Source of the DNA: Bacillus sp. T3
Lineage (GTDB): Bacteria > Bacillota > Bacilli > Bacillales > Cytobacillaceae
DNA: 64,000 bases
NCBI RefSeq assembly: GCF_033449965.1
Contig: NZ_CP137761.1
Coordinates: forward strand, 1,612,001 to 1,676,000
Direction of reading: 5' to 3'
Part shown: positions 55,453-64,000 of the stretch, piece by piece
Layout of the letters: each line of letters opens with the position of its first letter
How positions within the stretch are numbered: position 1 is the stretch's first letter
The notes under the pieces: model-generated
Told to the model about the DNA's origin: nothing
The model's database searches: none
What the model saw: only the letters and a program-made list of their open reading frames with translations
Translations under genes and position numbers: made by a program

Positions 55453-57141
55453 GTGACAGTAACGAGTAAACCAAAATCAGATATTGAAATCGCTCAACAG
55501 GCAAAAATGCTGCCAATCGTTAACATTGCGACTAGCTTAGGGCTCGGTGACGATGATATGGAGCTATTCGGAAAATATAAGGCAAAGCTATCCTTTCAGG
55601 GATTAGAAAAGATACATAAGAATAAGGATGGAAAAATAATATTAGTGACCTCAATCAACCCAACCCCTGCGGGTGAAGGAAAGTCAACTGTCACGGTTGG
55701 ACTAGCTGATGCCCTCCACTCACTTGGGAAAAAAGTAGTCATTGCGATGCGCGAGCCTTCCCTTGGGCCGACGATGGGAATGAAGGGCGGAGCGACGGGC
55801 GGTGGATACGCACAGGTGCTGCCGATGGAGGATATTAATCTCCATTTTACTGGTGATATCCATGCAATAACAACAGCAAATAATGCCTTGTCTGCACTGA
55901 TTGATAACCACCTTCAGCAAGGGAATGAATTGAAAATTGATCCACGCAGAATTGTTTGGAAGCGGGCATTGGATTTAAACGATCGTTCATTAAGACAGGT
56001 TTTAATCGGCCTTGGCGGACCTACACAAGGGATTCCCCGTGAGGATGGATTTGATATTACGGTTGCCTCTGAAATCATGGCAGTGTTATGCTTGTCAACA
56101 TCTATTTCAGATTTGAAAAAGCGCTTGGCTCAAATTGTAGTGGCATATAATTATGATAAACAACCGGTAACAGTTGGTGATCTGAAAGTACAAGGAGTGC
56201 TAGCTTTATTATTAAAGGATGCGGTCAAGCCGAATCTTGTCCAAACAATTGAGCATACACCCGCGTTAATTCATGGAGGACCATTTGCAAATATCGCACA
56301 TGGCTGTAATAGTATTATCGCCACAACCGCTGCTGCCAAATTGGCGGACTATGTCGTAACCGAGGCTGGATTTGGTGCAGATCTGGGAGCGGAAAAGTTT
56401 TTACATATAAAATCAAGAAGTGCCGGAATTGAGCCTGAAGCGGTTGTGATTGTGGCAACAATTAGGGCATTAAAAATGCATGGAGGTGTAAAGAAAGCTG
56501 ATTTGCACCTAGAGGATTTACAGGCGTTACGCGCAGGTCTTTCGAACTTAAAGAAGCATGTTGAAACGATCCAAAGCTTTGGATTGCCATTTGTCGTCGC
56601 AATTAACCGTTTTGTAAGTGATAGTGAAGCTGAGATAGAAGAATTACTTGACTATTGTTCTCAAGAAGGTTACCCTGTCGCGCTAACAGAGGTGTGGGAA
56701 AAAGGTGGCAAAGGTGGAGTCGCTCTTGCAAATGTACTTTTGAATGTTTTGGATAAAAGTACACCATCGTTCCGACCTTTATATTTATTATCTGATTCGA
56801 TTGAAGCAAAAATTCGAACGATTGTTCAAAAGGTATACGGCGGAAGAGATGTTGAGTTTTCCACTAAGGCGAAAAACCAAATGAGTTCATTCACTGCTAA
56901 CGGTTGGGGGAATTTACCGATTTGTATGGCAAAAACGCAGTATTCCTTGTCTGATGATCCGAATCAATTGGGACGACCAACAGATTTTGTCATCCACGTT
57001 CGCGAATTGAAGCCGGCAATTGGCGCTGGATTTATTGTCGCCTTAACAGGTGATGTAATGACAATGCCAGGCTTGCCAAAGCAACCAGCTGCGATGAATA
57101 TGGATGTAGATGAAAAAGGAAATGCACTAGGTTTATTTTAA
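55453..57141 (+). CDS. fhs: Formate-tetrahydrofolate ligase
   Basis: Makes 10-formyl-THF from formate, ATP and THF in one-carbon metabolism. About 562 residues, with P-loop TPAGEGKSTVTVGLADAL, EPSLGPTMGMKGGATGGGYA (nucleotide/folate binding) and GAGFIVALTGDVMTMPGLPK near the end. GTG 55453 is eight bases after TGGAGGA; the ATG at 55438 is part of that site. B. subtilis lacks fhs, so this is one departure from its gene set. A gene of unknown function follows 37 bp later. Confidence 0.96.
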   Translation: MTVTSKPKSDIEIAQQAKMLPIVNIATSLGLGDDDMELFGKYKAKLSFQGLEKIHKNKDGKIILVTSINPTPAGEGKSTVTVGLADALHSLGKKVVIAMREPSLGPTMGMKGGATGGGYAQVLPMEDINLHFTGDIHAITTANNALSALIDNHLQQGNELKIDPRRIVWKRALDLNDRSLRQVLIGLGGPTQGIPREDGFDITVASEIMAVLCLSTSISDLKKRLAQIVVAYNYDKQPVTVGDLKVQGVLALLLKDAVKPNLVQTIEHTPALIHGGPFANIAHGCNSIIATTAAAKLADYVVTEAGFGADLGAEKFLHIKSRSAGIEPEAVVIVATIRALKMHGGVKKADLHLEDLQALRAGLSNLKKHVETIQSFGLPFVVAINRFVSDSEAEIEELLDYCSQEGYPVALTEVWEKGGKGGVALANVLLNVLDKSTPSFRPLYLLSDSIEAKIRTIVQKVYGGRDVEFSTKAKNQMSSFTANGWGNLPICMAKTQYSLSDDPNQLGRPTDFVIHVRELKPAIGAGFIVALTGDVMTMPGLPKQPAAMNMDVDEKGNALGLF

Positions 57142-57178
57142 CTTAATTTAACATTTAATTAGATAGGGGGGAGCGAAG

Positions 57179-57709
57179 ATGTTCGATCCGACAGCTTTTG
57201 AAAATCTTAAGGTTGTGATTGAAGGTGCTGTTTATGATAGAGACCTGGGTGGGGAAATACTCGTCACTGACCGGGAAGATATAATGAATTTGGCAAAGCT
57301 AGGAAGAACCTTTGAAATTTCATTTATTGATCAAAATAGCAAAGGGGATAAGGTGACTGCAATCCTACTTCTTGAAGCAAAAATAGAAAATTTAGCAGCG
57401 GAGCTCCTACCTCAAGCCTTGTCCGAAAAACATGCGGGTTGTCATATAACAGTGAAATTTAATTGTATCCATCCTAATGATCTTTCTTTTTACAAGAAAA
57501 TAGATGGCATTTTAAAGGATATTTGGGGCAATAGCCGTAAAATTGATCAACGAATTCTGTTAAACCCTTTTGATATTAAGAATGACATAACGAATGAGAT
57601 TACAATCCATTTCAATCGACTCATCTATGAAGATCAAAGTGCCGATATCATCAGCATGGTCGACTTCATGATTACCTCAATTAGAGAGTTAAAGAAACTA
57701 TTTCAATAA
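57179..57709 (+). CDS. Hypothetical protein downstream of fhs
   Basis: 176 residues, soluble, alpha/beta, from MFDPTAFENLKVVIEGAVYD. It contains GGEILVTDREDIMNLAKLGR and a hydrophobic stretch near 70-100, no membrane helix. I do not recognise it. A GGGGGGAG ribosome site precedes the ATG and a terminator follows. Confidence 0.65.
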   Translation: MFDPTAFENLKVVIEGAVYDRDLGGEILVTDREDIMNLAKLGRTFEISFIDQNSKGDKVTAILLLEAKIENLAAELLPQALSEKHAGCHITVKFNCIHPNDLSFYKKIDGILKDIWGNSRKIDQRILLNPFDIKNDITNEITIHFNRLIYEDQSADIISMVDFMITSIRELKKLFQ

Positions 57710-57721
57710 GTAATGAACGAA

Positions 57722-57747
57722 AGGTGCTCGAGTCAGGGCACTTTTTT
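57722..57747 (+). terminator. Terminator after the 176-residue gene
   Basis: GTGCTC / GGGCAC stem with TTTTTT. Confidence 0.6.
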
Positions 57748-57797
57748 GTTTTGTATTTGCTAGTTAAAGCTGATTTTTGACTATTAAATATTTTGAT

Positions 57798-57847
57798 GAT
57801 TGGAGCACCTGGAGCGGAAATCAACAAACAAGTTTGACAGAGCCTTA
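57798..57847. repeat. Family A repeat fragment
   Basis: GATTGGAGCACCTGGAGCGG then AAATCAACAAACAAGTTTGACAG. This is the right third of the 9351 element joined to a shortened left end. Confidence 0.5.
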
Positions 57848-57903
57848 TCATTAATTTCATTGTTCGTGATACAATAGAAAGCGGACTGAAAGTAGGTGGA
57901 AAC

Positions 57904-58551
57904 ATGAACAATGAATTAGTGAAAAAAGCAGAGGATTTTGTCAAGCATGCACTTGGGCAGGATTCTTCGGGTCATGACTGGTACCATATTGATCGTGTCC
58001 GCAAAAATGCATTATATATAGTAGAAAAAGAACAAAAGGGCGACCACTTTGTGGTCGAGATGGCTGCACTTCTTCATGATATCCCTGATGATAAGCTTAA
58101 TGAGAGTGAAGCAGAAGGCTATAAAAAACTAAATAGCTTTTTTGATGGAGTTACGATCAACGAGGAAGTTAAACTCCACATTCTTGAAATAATCTCGACC
58201 ATCTCCTTCAAAGGTGGACGAATGATCGATCTCCCTTCAATAGAAGCAAAAATTGTCCAGGATGCTGATCGCCTAGATGCGATTGGAGCAATTGGTGTAG
58301 CCAGAGCCTTTGCATACGGCGGTAAGAAGGGAACTCCACTTTATGATCCCTCTATGGAGGTTCGGGCAGAAATGACATTGAATGAGTACCGGAATGGACG
58401 CTCCTCTACTGTTCACCATTTTTATGAAAAATTATTGTTATTAAAGGATCGTTTACATACGAATACGGCAAAAAATATCGCAGAAAAACGCCACCAGTTT
58501 ATGGAGAACTTTCTGCATCAATTTTATAATGAATGGAATGGTCAAGCTTGA
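57904..58551 (+). CDS. ypgQ: HD-domain phosphohydrolase YpgQ
   Basis: 215 residues, metal-dependent HD superfamily. HD motif residues: GHDWYHIDRV, AALLHDIPDD and IVQDADRLDAIGAIG. B. subtilis YpgQ cleaves nucleoside triphosphates in vitro; the physiological substrate is unclear. ATG behind AGTAGGTG. The stop overlaps the ABC-F gene region, and both are co-directional. Confidence 0.9.
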   Translation: MNNELVKKAEDFVKHALGQDSSGHDWYHIDRVRKNALYIVEKEQKGDHFVVEMAALLHDIPDDKLNESEAEGYKKLNSFFDGVTINEEVKLHILEIISTISFKGGRMIDLPSIEAKIVQDADRLDAIGAIGVARAFAYGGKKGTPLYDPSMEVRAEMTLNEYRNGRSSTVHHFYEKLLLLKDRLHTNTAKNIAEKRHQFMENFLHQFYNEWNGQA

Positions 58552-58553
58552 AA

Positions 58554-60432
58554 ATGATTTCGATTGAAAACGTCTCAAAAACCTATGGGGAAAAAAAGCT
58601 ATTTCATGATCTTGCCTTTACAATACAAGAAAAGGACCGGGTTGGGTTAATTGGTGTAAATGGAACCGGTAAGTCCTCCCTGTTAAAGATTGTTGCCGGG
58701 ATTGATATAGCCGATGAAGGAGAAATTATCAAGGCAAAGGATTACCAAGTTTCGTATTTATCTCAAGCTCCTGGACCTAACAGGCGATTTAACGGTTCTT
58801 GAGCAAGTGTTTAAAGGGGATGCACCGATTTTAAGACATCTTAGAGAATATGAACAGGCTTTATTGGATCTTAATGAGCGCCCTGATAATGTAGCTGTGC
58901 AAGAGCGATTGTTTGATTTACAAAAGCGAATGGATGCAGAAAATGCATGGGATGCCAGTGCGAATGCTAAATCGATCCTTACAAAGCTTGGTATTAGTGA
59001 CTTTCACAAACAAGTTGGTTCACTTTCAGGCGGGCAGAAAAAGCGGGTTGCCTTAGCACAGGTTTTGATTCAGGCACCTGATTTATTAATTTTGGACGAA
59101 CCGACAAACCATTTGGACTATGATTCTGTAAAATGGCTTGAGGACTATTTAAGTCGATATCAAGGAGCTCTTTTACTCGTTACCCATGATCGGTATTTCC
59201 TAGATCGGGTTACAAACCGGATGTTTGAATTAGATAAAGGCTCTCTGTATGCGTATAAAGGAAATTATGCAGCATTTCTTGAGGCAAAAGCTGTCCGTGA
59301 GGAAAATGAAGCCGCCACAATTGAAAAACAAAGAAATCTCTATCGTCGTGAATTGGAATGGATCAGGCGTGGAGCTCAAGCGCGAAGCACAAAGCAAAAA
59401 GCACGTATTCAGCGCTTTGAGAAACTAGATGACCAGCTTGCCTCTGTTAAAGGTGCTGAAAAATTAGACCTGTCCTTAAATGGTAGTCGATTAGGAAAAC
59501 AGGTATTTGAATTGAAATCTGCATCAAAGCAGTATGGCAGTCTTACAATCTTGAAGGAATTTGATCTGTTGATCAAACCAGGTGACCGAATTGGAATTAT
59601 TGGACGCAATGGAACAGGAAAATCAACTGTTCTTAATATTTTAGCTGGCAGGATCCCGTTAGATTCCGGCGAAAGATTGATTGGACAAACGGTAAAATTA
59701 GCCTACTATACACAAGAAAACGAAGACATGGATGAGAATAAAAGAATGATTGAATATGTAAAGGAAACGGCTGAGGTGATTCATACTTCAGATGGAAAAA
59801 CATTATCGGCAGCACAAATGCTCGAGCGTTTCCTGTTTCCACTCAATACCCATGGAACCTTGATCCGAAAGCTGTCAGGTGGGGAAAAGCGTCGTCTCTA
59901 TCTATTGAAGCTATTGTTGACCGCACCAAATGTACTGCTGCTAGATGAGCCAACCAATGATTTGGACACCCAAACCTTAACCGTATTAGAGGATTATTTA
60001 GAGGAATTTCCAGGTGTGGTATTGACGGTTTCGCATGATCGTTACTTTTTAGATAAGGTTGCAGAACAGCTTTTGGTCTTAAAAGGAGAGGGACTAATCG
60101 AAAATTACTTCGGAAGCTATACAGACTATTTAGAAAAACAAAATACGAAGCCGACAGAAAAAATCGATTCCTTTTCAGAAAAAACGGTTCAATCAGACAA
60201 GCCGAAAAAGAAAAAGATGACCTATATGGAAAAGAAAGAATGGGAAGAAATTGATACAAAGATTGAGATGGTGGAATCACGAATCGAGGAAATTTCCGTG
60301 GAAATAGTGAAAACTGGAAGTGATTTCACAAAAGCACAATTATTAATGGAAGAAGAGAATAGCTTGAACGAGCAGCTTGAGCAACTCATTGAGCGGTGGA
60401 GCTATTTGTCAGAGCTGGCTGAGAACGAATAA
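58554..60432 (+). CDS. yfmR: ABC-F translation ATPase (YfmR-like), frame interrupted near 58772
   Basis: Cytosolic ATPase with two ABC domains, no membrane part. Walker A: GVNGTGKSS and GRNGTGKST. Signatures: SLSGGQKKR and KLSGGEKRR. Walker B: LLILDEPTNHLD and VLLLDEPTNDLD. A linker (P-site tRNA-interaction motif) and a C-terminal coiled coil (YMEKKEWEEIDTKIEMVESR) place it near Uup/YfmR, which aids ribosomes at difficult sequences. Removing T from CCTGG (58770-58774) gives SYLSQAPDLTGDLTVLEQV. Restored length is about 625. The gene is co-transcribed with ypgQ. Confidence 0.9.
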
Positions 60433-60550
60433 TGAGTGGTTAGGCTATTACAAAAAGCTCTATCCAAAGCTAAAAGCATGAAAACCAATTGGGCTATATG
60501 ATAGAATCATCTTGATTAACACTACGTTAATGGTGAAAAGGGTGAGGAAA

Positions 60551-61691
60551 ATGAAGATTTCGGCTATCGAGCCTACTCCTAGTCCAAATACGATGAAAAT
60601 TATTTTGGACGAAGAATTACCAATGGGGAAAAGCAATAATTATAAAAAAGATAGTAGTCAGGGTGCACCACCAATTATTCGTAGCATTTTAGCTATCGAT
60701 GGGGTTAAAGGTGTGTATCATGTCGCAGATTTTTTGGCTGTTGAACGGAATGCAAAATATGATTGGACGGAAATACTACCACAGGTTCGAAAGGCGTTTG
60801 GTGAGGACACAACACAAGCGACTGTAGCCGCAAAAATGGTTAATGAGCACTTTGGTGAAGTGAATGTTCAAGTTCAAATATATAAAAATATCCCGATGCA
60901 GGTGAAGTTATCATCCAGGTACAGAAACATTACGGGTTGGATTACCAGAAATGTTTGCTGAATCCGTAGCGAAGGTTCAAAAGCCGGAGGATAATGTAGT
61001 GATGATGCGGCGTTGGAAGGAATATGGTGTCCGCTATGGAGATTTAAATAGCATTGGTCAGGAAGTAGTGGAAGAGTTACTAGCAGCCTACCCAAATGAA
61101 AGGCTCCATTCCATTGTAGAAAATGAAACCAATCCAGTCTTGGACAAAAGTTTAAGTCGTAAGAAATCTCGCGTGAAAGTACGGATAGATGATTTAGATC
61201 ATATTGATTGGCGTGTGCGGTACCGCTTGTTAGAGCAAATGGATGAACCTACCTTAGCTGATTTGCCTATACTAGATAAAGCTTTAAGAGACGAAAAAGC
61301 ATCAATTCGTAGATTAGCTACAGTTTATTTGGGAATGATTAAGGATGAGAAGGTATTGCCTTATCTCTATCGTGCCTTAGCTGATAAAACGGTAACAGTG
61401 AGACGTACGGCAGGTGACTGTCTATCAGACTTGGGTTTTACCAAAGCAATCGATGAAATGATCAAAGCCTTAAAGGATGAAAGTAAACTAGTTCGCTGGC
61501 GCGCTGCGATGTTCTTATATGAAGCAGGTGATGAGCGGGCTCTCGAAGCGCTAAAAAGTGCTGAAAATGACCCTGAATTTGAGGTCAGTTTACAAATTAA
61601 AATGGCCATCGCAAGGATTGAAGGTGGCGAAGAGGCGAAAGGTTCTGTATGGAAACAAATGACCGAAGCCAGAAATCGCGACGAACAATGA
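60551..61691 (+). CDS. ypgR: CvfC/YpgR-type NifU-N and HEAT-repeat protein, frame interrupted near 60917
   Basis: N-terminal NifU-like scaffold domain (KISAIEPTPSPNTMKIIL then DEELPMG, about 1-120) and C-terminal HEAT-like repeats (about 210-360: KALRDEKASIRRLATVYLGM, then RALADKTVTVRRTAGDCLSD and MIKALKDESKLVRWRAAMFL). Related S. aureus CvfC affects virulence; biochemistry is unknown. Removing A from CCAGG (60915-60919) reads KLSSGTETLRVGLPEMFAES across the break. ATG 60551 behind GGTGAGG. Restored length is about 379 residues. Precedes brxA as in B. subtilis. Confidence 0.87.
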
Positions 61692-61818
61692 ACGAGCATT
61701 CAGAAATAATTAAGTTAAATAAAGTGTTAATGCTCTTATCCGTTGTTTGCAGTAAATGGAGTATGTTACACTGCAATAGATAGAAGGAAGTTGTTAAACA
61801 GCTGGAGGAGGAATGTTT

Positions 61819-62253
61819 ATGTCAATGGCTTACGAAGAATACATGAGACAAATGTTAAAACCTATGAGAGAAGAGCTAGTCCAAGCAGGTTTTCAAGAAT
61901 TATTAACGGCTGAGGAAGTTGATCAATTTATAAGCAATGTTGAAGGAACAACGCTTGTAGTTGTTAACTCTGTTTGTGGATGTGCAGCAGGCCTAGCACG
62001 CCCTGCCGTGACGCAAGCTTTAACACAGGCAGCGAAAAAACCAAATCATTTAGTTACCGTTTTTGCTGGTCAAGAAAAGGATGCCACAGCAAAAATGCGT
62101 GAATATTTTACCGGATATGAACCATCTTCACCATCAATGGCTCTGTTAAAAGGAAAAGAAGTAGTCCACTTCATTCCTCGTCATGAAATTGAAGGTCAAA
62201 CAATGGAAGCGATTATGGAGAATCTCCTCACCGCTTTAAATGAAAACTGTTAA
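61819..62253 (+). CDS. brxA: Bacilliredoxin BrxA
   Basis: 144-residue thioredoxin-fold protein (YphP) that removes bacillithiol from S-bacillithiolated proteins. Its CGC active site is C53-G54-C55 (NSVCGCAAGLARPAV), in place of CxxC. Start ATG 61819 sits after GGAGGAGG at eight bases; the upstream ATG at 61813 is too close. Length equals B. subtilis YphP. Confidence 0.95.
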   Translation: MSMAYEEYMRQMLKPMREELVQAGFQELLTAEEVDQFISNVEGTTLVVVNSVCGCAAGLARPAVTQALTQAAKKPNHLVTVFAGQEKDATAKMREYFTGYEPSSPSMALLKGKEVVHFIPRHEIEGQTMEAIMENLLTALNENC

Positions 62254-62288
62254 TTTCAAAGAGATGCTGCGGCATCTCTTTTATTATA

Positions 62289-62473
62289 GGCTGTATTAAA
62301 TTTGTCTGTTGATTTCCGCTGCAGGCACTCCCTTTCCGCGGGGGAGTCCTGGAGCCTCCTCGGCGCTTTAGCGCCTGTGGGGTCTCCCAAGACACCTTCT
62401 CCCGCAGGAGTCTCGCACCTTCCGTTCCAATCAACAGAGTGCCAAAAAATTAAAATCGTTCTTTAACACATCC
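62289..62473. repeat. Family A dispersed repeat, full-length copy
   Basis: 185 bp, ends GGCTGTATTAAA and TTTAACACATCC (imperfect terminal inverted repeats). Inner TGTTGATTTCCGCTGCAGGC and CCGTTCCAATCAACAGAG also pair. The core is GCGGGGGAGTCCTGGAGCCT, GGCGCTTTAGCGCC and CCCGCAGGAGTCTCGCACC, all palindromic. It is the same element as 33652 in opposite orientation. No ORF. The A-family copies together suggest a MITE- or REP-like element. Confidence 0.8.
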
Positions 62474-62562
62474 TTTTATAAGGATAAATTCCTTTTGAAG
62501 CTTTACTGCAACAATAATTCATTCAATATAGGTTATAATAGGGAAAAACGATAGGTGAAGAC

Positions 62563-63340
62563 ATGTTTATTACGACAGCAGGTAGAACAAATTTGCAACT
62601 GAATCATCAAGCGATGAAAGTGGCTGAAGAATTACAGATTCCTTATATGGAACGAAATAAAAAATCGGTGAGCACACTTCAAGATGTAGCTAAGGATGAT
62701 TGTATTGTTGTTGGGAAAAAACGACTGGAACTATACCCATATCAAGAGCCAGATCCGTTCTTTTTTCACCCTAATTCTGCAATGTTTCGAATAAAAAGGC
62801 TGATAAATAACGAGCATGATCCTTTCCTCGATGCCGCTAAAATCGAAAAAGGTATGACTCTATTAGATTGTACACTGGGACTGGCATCTGATAGTATTAT
62901 TGCAAGCTATGCCGTTAGTGTAACGGGAAGTGTTGTCGGAATCGAGGGGAATAAATATTTAGCCTATATGGTTAAAGAAGGATTACAGCAATGGGATTCC
63001 GGAACTCTTGTTAATGAACGAAGCGATGAAAATGATTGAAATCCATTACGCAAACTCTTATGATTTCTTAAAGGCGCAAAAATCTGCCAGCTTTGATGTC
63101 GTTTATTTCGATCCGATGTTTGAAGAGCCTGTCATTGAATCTGATGGAATAAAATCGTTGAGTCGGTTTGCAATTCATGATGATTTAACTCATGAAATCA
63201 TGAAGGAAGCGTATAGAGTAGCAAGGCACAGGATTGTGCTGAAGGACCATTTTCGTAGCGAACGTTTTAACAAATATGGATTTAACGTGATGATAAGAAA
63301 GTCTTCCAAATTCCATTTTGGTACAATTGAAAAACGATAA
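62563..63340 (+). CDS. ypiP: YpiP-like SAM methyltransferase (RsmJ family), frame interrupted near 62998
   Basis: DUF548/RsmJ-like class I methyltransferase of about 258 residues. SAM-binding MTLLDCTLGLASDSIIASYA and GIEGNKYLAYMVKEGL, catalytic DVVYFDPMFEEP (the RsmJ DPMF motif). Removing one T from TTCCGG (62997-63002) gives QWDPELLLMNEAMKMIEIHY across the break. E. coli RsmJ methylates G1516 of 16S rRNA; the same target is only inferred. AGGTG ribosome site. Confidence 0.87.
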
Positions 63341-63423
63341 AAAGAGTACTACTTTTTTTTATTGAATATAAGAGTATAATATATCGTAATAATACTAGAG
63401 TTCTACATATTGGAGGATCAACA

Positions 63424-64000
63424 ATGAACATCCATTCCGCAGATAGGATGAATGCTTTTACAGAAAGCGTTTTTGCAGAACTAACACATTTAAAAAAGTC
63501 GCAGCTCGCCAAAGGGCATCATGTTATTGATTTAAGTATTGGAAGCCCGGATTTGCCTCCACCTGTTTTTGTTCAAAACAAACTAAAAGAATTGGTCGAA
63601 CTAGGGAATTCATTTGCTTATTCATTAAGCGGTACTGCTGATTTTAATCAAGCGGTCGCAGACTATTATAATAGAAGTTTCTCTGTAAGACTAAATCCAG
63701 AAGATGAAGTTCTCTTGTTAATGGGGTCGCAGGATGGTTTAGTCCATCTACCGCTCGTTTTATGCAACCCTGGTGACTATATCCTTATGCCGGATCCTGG
63801 GTATACAGCTTATTTTGCAGGCGCAAAGCTTGCATCTGCTGAAATTTACCCGATGCCATTATTAAAAGAAAATCAATTTTTGCCAAATTTGGCAGAGATT
63901 CCTGAAGAAATTATTGAAAAAACTAAATTAATGATATTGAACTTTCCTGGAAACCCTGTACCCGCACTGGCTACTGAGGAGTTTTTTTCGGAAGTTGTTC
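63424..64000 (+). CDS. Class I/II PLP aminotransferase, N-terminal part
   Basis: 192 codons up to the window edge, so truncated by the window. It reads MNIHSADRMNAFTESVFAEL, then the motifs VIDLSIGSPDLPPPVFVQ, SYSLSGTADFNQAVADYY-like helix, LLMGSQDGLVHLPLVL, and PDPGYTAYFAGAKLAS. The end reads LNFPGNPVPALATEEFF, where other class I enzymes have NPxNPTG. Resembles the LL-diaminopimelate-type aminotransferases of bacilli. Ribosome site TTGGAGGA. Substrate is undecided; the catalytic Lys lies beyond the window. Confidence 0.85.
   Translation, partial: MNIHSADRMNAFTESVFAELTHLKKSQLAKGHHVIDLSIGSPDLPPPVFVQNKLKELVELGNSFAYSLSGTADFNQAVADYYNRSFSVRLNPEDEVLLLMGSQDGLVHLPLVLCNPGDYILMPDPGYTAYFAGAKLASAEIYPMPLLKENQFLPNLAEIPEEIIEKTKLMILNFPGNPVPALATEEFFSEVV

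Noticed and set aside
6093..60919. CCWGG frameshift sites as evidence for a Dcm-type methylase
   Set aside because: Deleting the W base restores the proteins, so the real sequence is probably CCGG and the CCWGG is the artefact.
4347..63340. Programmed ribosomal frameshifting in many genes
   Set aside because: Slip sites are inconsistent (homopolymers or CCWGG), directions are mixed, and homologues are decoded in one frame.
4347..63340. True pseudogenes
   Set aside because: The broken genes include whole respiratory and antiporter operons with intact spacing, and single-base repair restores conserved residues each time.

Overview
This window is a Bacillaceae chromosome segment, probably from a Neobacillus- or Bacillus-like soil spore-former. 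The evidence is gene content and order: much of it follows the B. subtilis yppF-yppG, yprA-yprB-cotD-ypsA-gpsB-rnpB-ypsC-ypvA, ypwA, xpt-pbuX, ypbR, ypcP, ypdQ-ypeP-ypeQ, ypgQ-ypgR, yphP and ypiP neighbourhoods. Spore genes (cotD, sspL), GGAGG ribosome sites and AT-rich intergenic DNA agree. No rRNA, tRNA, IS transposase, prophage or CRISPR array was seen.

Layout: 1-4.2 kb holds yppF (edge), yppG, an hsp20, hcp and a Crp/Fnr regulator. 4.3-14.1 kb holds the mitomycin-repair pair mrfA-mrfB, cotD, ypsA, gpsB, RNase P RNA, ypsC, a 52-bp tandem repeat and the DinG-like helicase ypvA. 14.1-21.4 kb is a nitric-oxide and low-oxygen block: DUF2249, quinol NO reductase, a candidate small RNA, ypwA and a ba3 cytochrome c oxidase operon. 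21.6-24.5 kb holds a guanine riboswitch, xpt-pbuX and two tiny genes. 24.6-29.3 kb holds dynA, a Cys-rich small gene and sseA. 29.5-35.6 kb holds the quinol oxidase operon qoxABCD beside a Cys-cluster PAS histidine kinase and its regulator. 35.7-42.6 kb holds ypcP and the seven-gene Mrp antiporter. 42.7-52.6 kb holds sspL, yuiD, an EamA permease, two RNase H-fold genes, ypeQ, a cold-shock gene, feoAB, topB and mntR. 53.2-64 kb holds DUF3892, a methyltransferase, metA, fhs, ypgQ, an ABC-F ATPase, a CvfC-type protein, brxA, ypiP and the start of an aminotransferase.

Shared logic: hcp, DUF2249, norZ and the cba operon all carry TGTGA-N6-TCACA-like dyads placed about 41.5 bp before a plausible start point. 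The Crp/Fnr protein encoded next to hcp is an obvious candidate regulator. Iron and manganese handling (feoAB, mntR, a Fur-boxed micro-gene) and respiration (ba3, aa3 and Mrp) dominate the rest.

The most surprising signal is in sequence quality. At least 24 single-base frameshifts break 21 otherwise ordinary genes. Eleven are missing bases, mostly in short homopolymers. Of 13 extra bases, 12 sit on a CCGG core, giving CCTGG/CCAGG or TTCCGG, and removing the base restores a conserved protein. This looks like a systematic long-read base-calling artefact at modified CCGG sites. If so, most broken genes here are intact in the cell and the strain probably has a CCGG-specific cytosine methyltransferase.
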